A DNA stretch of 64,000 nucleotides from Rhodobacter viridis (GTDB lineage: Bacteria; Pseudomonadota; Alphaproteobacteria; Rhodobacterales; Rhodobacteraceae). The notes beneath the pieces are model-generated. The model saw only the letters and a list, made by a program, of their open reading frames with translations, was not told the origin of the DNA and did not search any database. Positions 7,932 to 14,867 of this stretch are shown piece after piece (position 1 is the first letter of the stretch; each line of letters starts with the position of its first letter). The stretch is taken from assembly GCF_003217355.1 (NCBI RefSeq), contig NZ_QJTK01000013.1, positions 1 to 64,000 on the forward strand, in the 5' to 3' direction. Position numbers and translations under genes: made by a program.

Positions 7932-8983
7932 CGACCGCTGCACCCCGCTCCAACGAGACCCTCGAACGCATCAAGGCGGCGGCCACCAAGAACGCCGCTC
8001 TGGAAGCGAAATTCGTGCGGACCAAGCGCTATGACCATGTTTTTGAGGAAATCCTCATGTTGCATGAACAGCGCAAGGCGGCGGCAGCCACCGGAACCTT
8101 GCGCAAGGCCCGTGGACTGGCTCTCTTGGCGCCGACGGGCAGCGGCAAGACCCGCACGCTCGACGTGCTCTTCTCGGAGCTCGAAACCCTCAACGGCAAG
8201 AGCGGCCGCCCGGGCGACCGCCTCATCCTGTCGGTGAAGGTGAAAACCCCGGCCAACCTGAAGTCCGTCGGCGTCGCAATCCTGCGGGAACTCGGCTGTA
8301 TCGGCCAGGAATCCCCAAAGCGTCGTGACACCGACAGCGCGTCCGACATCTGGGAGGTGATCCATTGGCAGTTGCAGCAACAGGGTGTCGAGATCCTCCA
8401 TCTCGATGAAGCTCAGGATCTTTTGGAAAGCGCCAATGTTCTTCAGCGCCGCGCCGTCCTGAGCACCCTCAAGACGCTCACCCAGAACGATCAATGGCCG
8501 GTCTGTCTCGTTCTTTCGGGCACCGAGACCCTGCAGGTGCTGCTCAACGAGGATCCTCAGCTCGCGCGCCGGCTCAATGTGATCGGCATTCCTGCGCTCG
8601 CCTATGCGACTGATCGCAAGATGCTGACCAGCATCCTGACGCAGTTTGTCGAAGGGGCGAGGTTCGAAACCGGTGGGCTCGATCAGGACGCTTTTCTGCC
8701 GCGCCTGATCGCCGGTTCGGCAAATCGGCTCGGAATTTTCATGGAGCTGGTTATCGGGGCGATTGTTGCGGCGACACTTGACGGGTCTTCGAAAGTGGAA
8801 CTTCGGCATTTTGCGGCAGCCTTCGAACGTCGCACGGATTGCGCCAGTGCCGAAAACCCGTTTCTGGCCGAGGACTGGCACAAGATCGATGTCTGGAAGC
8901 TTTTTGCAAAGGCGATCGACAAGCCGGAACCTGGCCGCAAGCCGCGCCGCAAGAAATCCGATCCGCCGCCGGACGACCCGTGA
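7928..8983 (+). CDS. TnsC/TniB-like AAA+ ATPase
   Basis: TnsC-type ATPases bind target DNA, receive signals from a target selector and activate the transposase. This 351-residue protein has Walker A APTGSGKT at 68-75 and Walker B ILHLDEAQD around Asp 160-Glu 161, followed by a sensor-like VLSGTE. The C-terminal ~40 residues are very basic (GRKPRRKKSDPP). It starts inside the stop of the tnsB-like gene and is the last gene before a strong hairpin terminator, so the module is unknown protein-TnsA-TnsB-TnsC. A TniQ or TnsD partner, normally the next gene, is absent. Confidence 0.92.
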   Translation: MTTAAPRSNETLERIKAAATKNAALEAKFVRTKRYDHVFEEILMLHEQRKAAAATGTLRKARGLALLAPTGSGKTRTLDVLFSELETLNGKSGRPGDRLILSVKVKTPANLKSVGVAILRELGCIGQESPKRRDTDSASDIWEVIHWQLQQQGVEILHLDEAQDLLESANVLQRRAVLSTLKTLTQNDQWPVCLVLSGTETLQVLLNEDPQLARRLNVIGIPALAYATDRKMLTSILTQFVEGARFETGGLDQDAFLPRLIAGSANRLGIFMELVIGAIVAATLDGSSKVELRHFAAAFERRTDCASAENPFLAEDWHKIDVWKLFAKAIDKPEPGRKPRRKKSDPPPDDP

Positions 8984-9008
8984 TCGCAGGATCATCCGCT
9001 TCGACGAC

Positions 9009-9036
9009 AAAGGCCCGATGTTCGCATCGGGCCTTT
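9009..9036 (+). terminator. Rho-independent-type hairpin after the TnsC-like gene
   Basis: A perfect 12-bp stem, AAAGGCCCGATG paired with CATCGGGCCTTT, is closed by a TTCG tetraloop. It starts 26 bp after the stop of the TnsC-like gene. The T-run after the stem is short, as is common in GC-rich bacteria. It closes the transposition operon and separates it from the repeat array that follows. Confidence 0.85.
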
Positions 9037-9094
9037 CGCATTTGTTCCTCACGCGTCCTGGAAGGCGCGCACCGCGGGCAAAAATGCCGGAGGA

Positions 9095-9245
9095 AATTTG
9101 CGGGCCTCATGAATGGCAATTGCGGCACTTTCTATGGCACGAAATTGCGCCTCGACGAAAGATACTCATTTTATCAATATATTACAGTATGTTAGACCGT
9201 AACGGATTCGTGATGTCCGTGAATTGCGGCAAGTCTCAATGGCAC
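9095..9245. repeat. Array of imperfect ~23-bp direct repeats, likely transposase-binding sites
   Basis: Four related units lie on the plus strand. The two best are 9118-9140 and 9222-9245: each begins AATTGCGGCA and ends ATGGCAC, with 6 or 7 variable bases between. A third at 9095-9118 (AATTTGCGGG then AATGGCA) abuts the first, and a weaker one starts at 9143 (AATTGCGCC). The near-tandem spacing just beyond a TnsABC operon is how TnsB-binding sites are arranged at Tn7-like ends. The function is inferred; the repeats are seen directly. Confidence 0.6.
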
Positions 9246-9288
9246 AGCACAAGGGATTTATGGTGTGTCCCTCGAACTCGCCGCAAGG
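9221..9288. repeat. Imperfect 23-bp inverted repeat around a 17-bp spacer
   Basis: The unit ending AATGGCACA at 9246 is faced by an inverted copy beginning TGTGTCCCTCGAACT at 9264 and ending GCCGCAA at 9286. Allowing one gap on each side, about 19 of 22 aligned positions match. Both halves therefore end in TGTG at their outer tips, as expected for Tn7-like ends starting TGT. The arrangement looks like two transposon ends meeting head to head, or one end with a mirrored binding site. GCCGCAA occurs again at 9298 and TTGCGGC at 9431. Confidence 0.55.
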
Positions 9289-9693
9289 ACAGGAAACGCC
9301 GCAAAAGTGACACTTGCAGCTTCCGCAGTCGCGTCGAGAGGGTTTCTTGAGCCGTACGCCTCGGTTTTGAAGCGGTTCTGGCCAGAGTCCCTCGCCTGAT
9401 CCGATCCTTCGGGCCCCTGATCCTACAGGATTGCGGCCCCGACGTTTTCGAAGCAAAGCAAGGAAACCAGACTTCCCCGCCGGATCCTGCCTTCAGCCCT
9501 TCCCCGCCTCCCCCTCAGGTTCGACCCCGCACCCGGCAAAGCGCCGACCTTCTATCTCGCGCGCGTCAAAGTGCTTGCTCGGCAGACCAGACCAAGCGTA
9601 TTAATTACAACCATACTGCGATTCCTGAACGATACGAATAAACTTAAAGTTTAGCGCGCGTCATCTTTCGACGCGCAAATCGAGGGAAAAGTC
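9289..9693. other. Non-coding stretch between the repeat array and the VPLPA-CTERM gene
   Basis: No gene is supported here. The stretch continues the sprinkle of GCCGCAA/TTGCGGC words to 9437, then becomes cytosine-rich (9475-9540) and finally AT-rich (9598-9650, around TTAATTACAACC and AATAAACTTAAAG). The AT-rich part probably contains the promoter of the gene at 9694. A GAGGGAAAAG sequence just before its ATG serves as a ribosome site. Confidence 0.5.
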
Positions 9694-10422
9694 ATGAAGC
9701 ATTGGGAAAAACTCTCCGTCATTCTTGCCGCATGTGCGGCGATGCCGGGACTGGCGAACGCAGCCACATATGACGGGACGGCCGCGTTCATGATCGTCAT
9801 GCCGGGAGCGATCGTGAACACATTTGGCTATGCACGCTTTCCCGCTGCGACCAGTGGGACTGCGGCTTCGACCGGAAATGCCTCAGCGTCCTACACCGCA
9901 GGGACGGAAACGGTTGCAACCGGAGGTGGTGTGACGGTAAACGTCAACGGCATGGCAATCGAAGGGGAGGCCAACCCCGATGGCCACGCCCTGTCCGACA
10001 CGACGGCAACGGTTGTCTTCAACCTCGCAAACCTCACGGGTTCCACAGATGTAACCCCGCCAGCACAGACCGTGGATATAATCGTGACCGGAAGCTACAC
10101 CTATGCGCTTGGGGCGGGGGCCGGAGGGTGCAGTGAATGCTCCGAATCCGCACTGTCCAGATTTTCATGGAACGTGACTTTTGACGGAACTTCGATCGAT
10201 TCTTTCACCGATATGGTCTCGGCCGCCTACTTCGATCCGACCATCCCCTTCGCCTATACGCTCAGCCTCGCTCCCAATTCGGTGACACGCCTGTCATTCA
10301 CCGCGACCCTGGATGGCGACGCGGTCTCCTCGGCGGTGGACAAGGTTCCCGTGCCGGCGGGCGCACCTTTGCTGATCTCTGCGCTGTTCGGCATTGGAGC
10401 GATGGCGCGGCGGCGGCGCTAA
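9694..10422 (+). CDS. Secreted protein with VPLPA-CTERM sorting signal
   Basis: This 242-residue protein has a classical signal peptide (residues 1-25, cleaved after LANA) and an extracytoplasmic region rich in Thr, Ala and Val. It has a two-cysteine loop (GGCSECSES) near residue 147. The tail is the tripartite VPLPA-CTERM signal: VPVPAGAPLL, a short hydrophobic helix, then MARRRR. In Rhodobacteraceae such tails direct proteins to an exosortase-type sorting enzyme at the cell surface. The body of the protein matches nothing I know. A possible 8-bp stem (CGCACCCC/GGGGTGCG, 10456-10494) follows the gene and may be its terminator. Confidence 0.85.
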   Translation: MKHWEKLSVILAACAAMPGLANAATYDGTAAFMIVMPGAIVNTFGYARFPAATSGTAASTGNASASYTAGTETVATGGGVTVNVNGMAIEGEANPDGHALSDTTATVVFNLANLTGSTDVTPPAQTVDIIVTGSYTYALGAGAGGCSECSESALSRFSWNVTFDGTSIDSFTDMVSAAYFDPTIPFAYTLSLAPNSVTRLSFTATLDGDAVSSAVDKVPVPAGAPLLISALFGIGAMARRRR

Positions 10423-10603
10423 GATCCGACAAGAACGACTGCCGGAAATGAACTTCGCACCCCGCGCTGACCTGACGGGTTGTCGTGGGGTGCGCTGTCT
10501 GAGGTTTCTCGCTCCATCTTTTGGTATTGGCGGGTGAGGCGATGCGGGGACGGTCATGCCTCCCACCCGCCCCTGAGACATTCCGGGGCTGCTGAAGTAA
10601 ACG

Positions 10604-10727
10604 ATCAGATCGCCTTGGCTGAAATTAGGTCATCAAACGCTTCGATGTCCCGCGCGATCAGCGCGAGGTGAGGTTCGAGGCCGGGTTCATCGCCCTTGCC
10701 GACCGGCGAGCTTCCCTCTCCGAGCTT
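10604..10727 (-). pseudogene. C-terminal remnant of an unidentified minus-strand gene
   Basis: On the minus strand an open stretch of about 40 codons ends in a natural-looking C-terminus (PHLALIARDIEAFDDL, then a stop at 10604). It has no start, and an upstream stop interrupts it near 10727. It does not match a family I recognise. It lies among other gene fragments between the VPLPA-CTERM gene and the truncated arsJ, so I read it as insertion or deletion debris. Confidence 0.3.
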
Positions 10728-10817
10728 TCATCCCGCCGAGATCCAGCGCGTCCCTGCCCCCCTCCGCAGGGCGCGACGGCGACGGCACAGGCCAAGCCCG
10801 GTCATCACCACATCCCC

Positions 10818-11060
10818 TCGGCCTGCCGTCGGCTCATCTGTTCCGCAAAGGAAATCGCAGCGCTGATCCTCGACGGCAAACTGACGAAGATCAGTCGGCA
10901 CACCGGGCGCGAGGGCGATCTCGCGGTGCTCGTCAATGTCCGGGAAATTCGCCCGCTCCTGCGGCGAGCCACGGCGACGGGTCTCACCGTGGAGCAGGCG
11001 GCGGAGCGCTTGGGCGTCACCCAGGCTCAGATGCGCGCGACGATCCGAGATGGCGTGATG
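10818..11060 (+). pseudogene. Gene fragment, possibly the C-terminal region of a TniQ-like protein
   Basis: About 80 codons, from CRRLICSAKEIAALILDGKL to GVTQAQMRATIRDGVM, read like a folded segment: a beta-strand/helix pair followed by a helix-turn-helix (GLTVEQAAERLGVTQAQMRA). The sequence before it is proline-rich and non-protein-like. The frame runs on out of register into the arsJ remnant, so the gene is broken at both ends. The segment resembles the C-terminal part of alphaproteobacterial TniQ-family target selectors; this is recollection, not a search. If correct, the missing partner of the TnsABC genes survives only as this fragment. Confidence 0.35.
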
Positions 11061-11068
11061 AAGGCAGG

Positions 11069-11734
11069 ATGTTGGTGCTGTTGCAGTTCAACGGGCTGGG
11101 CTTCAGCGCCTTGCACCTCGTCTGGCTCTTCCTGCTCTGTGAAGTCGCGGGGATCGCCACCAATCTTGGCGCGGGCTGGCTCGCTGCCCGCTTCGGCCTG
11201 GCCGCCACGCTTTACGCCGGGCTTGGGCTGCAGGTCGCGGCCCTTGCCCAACTCGATCCGGGCTGGTCAATCCCCGCCTCGGTCACTTTCGTGATGGCGG
11301 TGCAGAGCGTTTCGGGCGTCGCCAAGGATCTGGCGAAGATGTCATCAAAATCGGCGGTGAAACTGCTGGCGCCGAGCGGCGACGGCGGGCTTATCGCTTG
11401 GGTGGCGGCGCTCACCGGCTCAAAGAACGCGGTGAAGGGGCTCGGTTTCTTCCTTGGCGCTGCGCTCTTGGAACTTGTCGGCTTCAAACCGGCGATCTGG
11501 GGCATGGCGGGCTATCTCGTGCCGATCCCCTTCGCGCTGTCCCTCGCCGTGCGGATCACCCCCGCGCCCGCCCCTTGGCCGACCGCCACGATCCTCATCG
11601 GGCTTTTCGCCTTCGGCCTCGTCTTTGTCGTCAATTCCTCGGGGCATTCCTATCTGATCCTCGCCTTTGGCGATGCCAGACGGATCACTCGCGCGCAGGC
11701 TGGCGCGGGGCTGACCGGGCCTTATGCGCCTTGA
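11069..11734 (+). pseudogene. arsJ: Truncated and internally deleted arsJ (organoarsenical MFS exporter)
   Basis: ArsJ is a major-facilitator exporter of 1-arseno-3-phosphoglycerate. The 221 codons here match ArsJ in part. The frame begins inside the first membrane helix (MLVLLQFNGLGFSALHL), so about 20-30 N-terminal residues are missing. The central cytoplasmic signature (SGVAKDLAKMSSKSAVKLL) and GSKNAVKGLGFFLGAALL are intact. After VRITPAPAPWP it jumps to the late helix LIGLFAFGLVFVVNSSGHSY, losing roughly a third of the protein. The last 18 codons are unrelated. The usual partner, an ars-type gapdh, is absent. A pseudogene is much more likely than a working transporter. Confidence 0.8.
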
Positions 11735-11784
11735 CGCATGGGATGCGCCGGGGCGAATATGCGCCAAAGCGCAAAAGGTGTTCG

Positions 11785-12075
11785 ATGATTCTGTCTGTCC
11801 TCACCGCTCTGGCCGAGCCGACCCGTCTGGCGGCGATCCTGCGTCTGGCTGATGGGCGCGAGCATTGCGTCTGCGAGTTGATGGCGGCGCTGGACGCCAC
11901 GCAAAGCCGGATGTCGCGGCACATGCAGGCGCTGAAACAGGCGGGGTTGGTGGTGGACCGGCGCGACGCGCAATGGGTGCGCTATCGGTTGAACCCGGAG
12001 ATGCCGCCCGAAATCCGTGCCGTGCTGAGGGCCGTTCTCGACGCGGCGGCCGCAACCGAGAGGAGCGCCGCATGA
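11785..12075 (+). CDS. ArsR/SmtB-family transcriptional repressor
   Basis: This 96-residue winged-helix repressor has the ArsR layout: LAEPTRLAAIL in helix 1-2, the metal-sensing pair in HCVCEL (Cys at about 33 and 35), and the recognition helix TQSRMSRHMQALKQAG. ArsR repressors leave DNA when arsenite binds the cysteines. It starts at an ATG preceded by AAAGGTG and overlaps the permease gene by 4 bp. A short inverted repeat, ATGCG/CGCAT at 11726-11741, lies upstream and could be part of its operator. It controls the downstream permease, thioredoxin-like and rhodanese genes. Confidence 0.9.
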   Translation: MILSVLTALAEPTRLAAILRLADGREHCVCELMAALDATQSRMSRHMQALKQAGLVVDRRDAQWVRYRLNPEMPPEIRAVLRAVLDAAAATERSAA

Positions 12076-13127
12076 GCGATCACACCGTCTCGACCCGTCC
12101 GGCCCCCGACTGGCTGTGGCATCTGGGATTGCTGGCGGCCCTTGTGCTTCGGGGGGTGATCTACCGTCAGCTTGCGCCCCTGTCCGAGCGGCTCACCGCG
12201 CTTTTGCCGATCAACCGTCATAGCGCCACCGGCGAAGCCATCGCGTTTTTCCTTTATGACGTGCCCAAGGTGATGCTGCTGCTGACGCTCATCGTCTTTG
12301 CCATGGGGGTGGTGCGCAGCTGGTTTGCGCCCGAACGCACCCGCGCCCTTCTGGCGGGGCGGCGCGAGGGCGTGGGCAATGTGCTGGCCGCAGCTTTGGG
12401 GGTGGTGACGCCGTTCTGCTCCTGCTCGGCGGTGCCGCTGTTCATCGGGCTGGTCTCGGCAGGCGTGCCCTTGGGCGTCACCTTTTCCTTCCTGATCTCG
12501 GCGCCGATGGTGAACGAGGTCGCCTTGGTGCTGCTTTTCGGTCTGGTCGGCTGGCAGGTGGCGGCAGTGTATTTCGGCTTCGGGCTGGCCGTCGCCATCG
12601 TCTCGGGCTGGGTGATCGGGCGGCTGCATCTGGAGGGCTGGTTGCAGGACTGGGTGCGTGACATCCACTCCGGCGCCGCCCTGCCCGAAGCGTTCGAGAG
12701 CGACCGGCTGAGCCTGATCGACCGTTACCGTCTGGGATTTGCGGCGCTGCGCGAGATCGTCGGCCGGGTCTGGATCTGGATCCTCGCCGGGATCGGCACG
12801 GGGGCGCTGATCCACGGCTATGTGCCCGAAGATCTGATGGCGCGGATCATGGGGGCGGAGGCCTGGTGGTCGGTGCCCGCCGCTGTGGCGATCGGCATTC
12901 CGATGTATACCAATGCCGCGGGCGTGATCCCGATCGTCGAGGCGCTTCTGGACAAGGGCGCCGCCTTGGGCACGGTGCTCGCCTTCATGATGTCGGTGAT
13001 CGCGCTGAGCCTGCCCGAGATGATCATCCTGAAACAGGTGCTGAGCCTGCGGCTGATCGCGGTTTTCGTCGCCGTGGTGGGCAGCGGCATTCTGGCCGTG
13101 GGGTATCTCTTCAACGTTCTGTTCTGA
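12072..13127 (+). CDS. Permease of the DUF318/ArsP type
   Basis: This 351-residue inner-membrane protein has about eight to ten hydrophobic segments and the family hallmark TPFCSCSAVPLFIGL (near residues 115-130), followed by FSFLISAPMVNEVAL. Members include ArsP, which exports trivalent organoarsenicals; others are uncharacterised. A second conserved part is IPMYTNAAGVIPI near 275. It starts inside the stop of the ArsR gene and is followed by a thioredoxin-fold protein, a combination often seen in this family. The substrate is inferred from context and could be another thiol-reactive compound. Confidence 0.88.
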   Translation: MSDHTVSTRPAPDWLWHLGLLAALVLRGVIYRQLAPLSERLTALLPINRHSATGEAIAFFLYDVPKVMLLLTLIVFAMGVVRSWFAPERTRALLAGRREGVGNVLAAALGVVTPFCSCSAVPLFIGLVSAGVPLGVTFSFLISAPMVNEVALVLLFGLVGWQVAAVYFGFGLAVAIVSGWVIGRLHLEGWLQDWVRDIHSGAALPEAFESDRLSLIDRYRLGFAALREIVGRVWIWILAGIGTGALIHGYVPEDLMARIMGAEAWWSVPAAVAIGIPMYTNAAGVIPIVEALLDKGAALGTVLAFMMSVIALSLPEMIILKQVLSLRLIAVFVAVVGSGILAVGYLFNVLF

Positions 13128-13138
13128 AAGGACAAAAC

Positions 13139-13369
13139 ATGGAAATCAAGGTTCTGGGCACGGGCTGCGCCAAGTGCAAGGCCACCGCCGATCTGATTGC
13201 CGAGGTGGCGGCCGAGGCAGGCAAGAAGGTCGAGATCGTCAAGGTCGAGGAGATGCGCCAGATCGTCGGCTATGGCGTGATGGCGACGCCCGCCGTGGTG
13301 GTGGCGGAAAAGGTCGTTCACAAGGGCTCGGTGCCGAGCCGGGCGCAAATCCTGACTTGGCTGGCATGA
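13139..13369 (+). CDS. Small thioredoxin-fold redox protein (TM0996/MTH895 type)
   Basis: This 76-residue protein is a minimal thioredoxin/glutaredoxin-like domain with the active-site motif GTGCAKCKAT (CxxC near residues 10-13). The cis-proline loop is in GVMATPAVVV, and the tail is KGSVPSRAQILTWL. Such proteins commonly follow ArsP-type permeases and probably reduce a thiol or metalloid substrate in the cytoplasm. The ATG at 13139 is preceded by AAAGGA and lies 11 bp after the permease stop. Confidence 0.9.
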   Translation: MEIKVLGTGCAKCKATADLIAEVAAEAGKKVEIVKVEEMRQIVGYGVMATPAVVVAEKVVHKGSVPSRAQILTWLA

Positions 13370-13376
13370 GGAGACG

Positions 13377-13772
13377 ATGATGACCGAACAAAAAGACCTG
13401 CCCGAGGCCCGCGAAGCCTGCCCGACCTCGTCGCAAAAGCTCTTGGCCGAGGGGGCGCTGCTGGTCGATGTGCGCGAGGCCGACGAGGTGGCGGCCTGCG
13501 GTTTTGCAGGCTGCGAGGTGATGCCTCTGCCGCTGAGCCAATTCGAGGCCCGCTTTGCCGAGATCCCGCGCGAGCGCGAGGTGATCCTCGCCTGCGCCAC
13601 GGGCGATCGCAGCCTGAAGGCCACCTATTTCCTGCTTTATCAGGACTATACGAAGGTGACGAACATGAAACACGGGCTCGCCCGCTGGGTCGCGCGGGGT
13701 TTTCCGATTACCGGAACTGCCGCAGCCGTCAGCTCGGGCGGCTGCGGTTGCGGCTCGGGCAATTGCTGCTGA
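13377..13772 (+). CDS. Rhodanese-like protein with cysteine-rich tail
   Basis: This 131-residue protein has one rhodanese fold: LLVDVREADEV near residue 24, and the active loop ILACATGDRS with its cysteine near residue 66. Rhodaneses move sulfane sulfur. The last residues form a cysteine- and glycine-rich tail (GGCGCGSGNCC) that could bind a soft metal or metalloid. It is the last gene of the ArsR-controlled operon, and GAGGAGA precedes its ATG. An ATG three bases later is equally possible as start. Confidence 0.85.
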   Translation: MMTEQKDLPEAREACPTSSQKLLAEGALLVDVREADEVAACGFAGCEVMPLPLSQFEARFAEIPREREVILACATGDRSLKATYFLLYQDYTKVTNMKHGLARWVARGFPITGTAAAVSSGGCGCGSGNCC

Positions 13773-13805
13773 GGCAGAGGCGCAGAGCAGACTGGACCGG
13801 CGCCG

Positions 13806-14867
13806 TCACCGGCCCGGAGCGGCAAGGATCAGGTCGGTCTCGGGCAGCACCGAACAGGCGCGCACCCGGCCGCTGACCAAGGCGCCCGAGCGCAGGTCAC
13901 GGGCCTGTCCGGACAGGATCGTGACCGCGCAAAGCCCGCATTCTCCGGCGCGGCATGCGCTGTCGGGGGCGATGCCGCCCTGTTCCAGCGCCTCGATCAG
14001 CGAACCGATCGGGCCGGGGCGAAAGGTTTTCTCGCCCATCGTCACAAGGACGCCCCGGTCCTCGGCGGCCAGCGCCAGCGAAAACGCCTCGATGTGCAGC
14101 CGATCGGGCGCCAGCCCCGCTTCCAGAAGCCCCGCGCGCAGATCCTCGGTCAAACCCGCCCCGGCGCAGAGCATCACATGGGCCTGCGGCGCCAGATCGG
14201 CCAGCACATCGGCCGCAGTCAGGCGGGGGCCGTCGCCGGTCAGCCGGGGCCGATACCGAAAGCCGCCCGCACGGGCCGAAAGCCGGGCAAAGCTCTCGCG
14301 CCAGAGCAATTCCCCTGCCGTGCGGGCGCTATGATGCAGCACCACCGGCGCGGCCCAGGGGGCGGCGGCGCGTTCGGCGATCAGCGCGCGAAACGGGGTG
14401 ATGCCGATCCCGCCTGCCAGCAAAACCAGCGGCGCGCGGGGATCGGGGTCGGTGAAGCGACCGCGCGGGGGCGAGACGGTCAGCCGCCGCAGCGGCCGGG
14501 CAAGGCGGTGCAGCGCGGCGCTTGCCGCGGCCCCCTTGCGGATCGCCAGCGTGTAGCACAGGGGAAAGCGGCTCCAGCCCGCCAGCGAATAGGCCCGGCG
14601 CAGCACCCGGCCATCGGGCATCGGCACCGAGACCATCACATGCTGCCCGGCGGCGTGGCGCACCAGGAGCCCCGGCCAGCCGATCAGCCAGAGCCGAAAC
14701 AGATCGGGCGTCGGATCGTCGCGCCAAAGCACGATCAGCCGCAACCCGGTCGTGGCCCGTCGCGCCGCCGCCCCGCGCGCCCAGGCCCGCAGCCCGGCCC
14801 CGAGGCTCCAAAGCGCCACCCCGACCGGCACGGCCAGCACCAGCCACGCGACAAGCGCCCCGGTCAT
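13806..14867 (-). CDS. Membrane-anchored flavin/2Fe-2S oxidoreductase
   Basis: This 353-residue protein starts with one transmembrane helix (ALVAWLVLAVPVGVALW). A ferredoxin-reductase FAD domain follows (RAYSLAGWSR), then a nucleotide domain (LLAGGIGITPFRALI) and a C-terminal plant-type 2Fe-2S domain with CRAGECGLC and a later cysteine. The layout is that of phthalate-dioxygenase-reductase-type electron carriers. The ATG at 14867 overlaps the PepSY gene by 4 bp; an open frame continues upstream, but its composition is not protein-like. In this iron locus it probably supplies electrons from NAD(P)H to the PepSY partner to reduce a ferric chelate. Confidence 0.85.
   Translation of the reverse strand: MTGALVAWLVLAVPVGVALWSLGAGLRAWARGAAARRATTGLRLIVLWRDDPTPDLFRLWLIGWPGLLVRHAAGQHVMVSVPMPDGRVLRRAYSLAGWSRFPLCYTLAIRKGAAASAALHRLARPLRRLTVSPPRGRFTDPDPRAPLVLLAGGIGITPFRALIAERAAAPWAAPVVLHHSARTAGELLWRESFARLSARAGGFRYRPRLTGDGPRLTAADVLADLAPQAHVMLCAGAGLTEDLRAGLLEAGLAPDRLHIEAFSLALAAEDRGVLVTMGEKTFRPGPIGSLIEALEQGGIAPDSACRAGECGLCAVTILSGQARDLRSGALVSGRVRACSVLPETDLILAAPGR

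Noticed and set aside
5430-7943. Very long open frame (837 codons) on the minus strand
   Set aside because: It mirrors the TnsB-like gene, whose catalytic motifs are clear on the plus strand; it is a high-GC shadow.
1-9000. Mu-like prophage
   Set aside because: The transposase and ATPase are accompanied by a TnsA-like nuclease, and no phage head, tail or lysis genes are present.
9095-9288. CRISPR array in the repeat region
   Set aside because: Units are imperfect, unevenly spaced and partly inverted, spacers are not of equal length, and no cas gene is present.
1-9700. CRISPR-associated transposon
   Set aside because: No Cas effector, no crRNA-like repeats and no TniQ; only a plain TnsABC module is visible.
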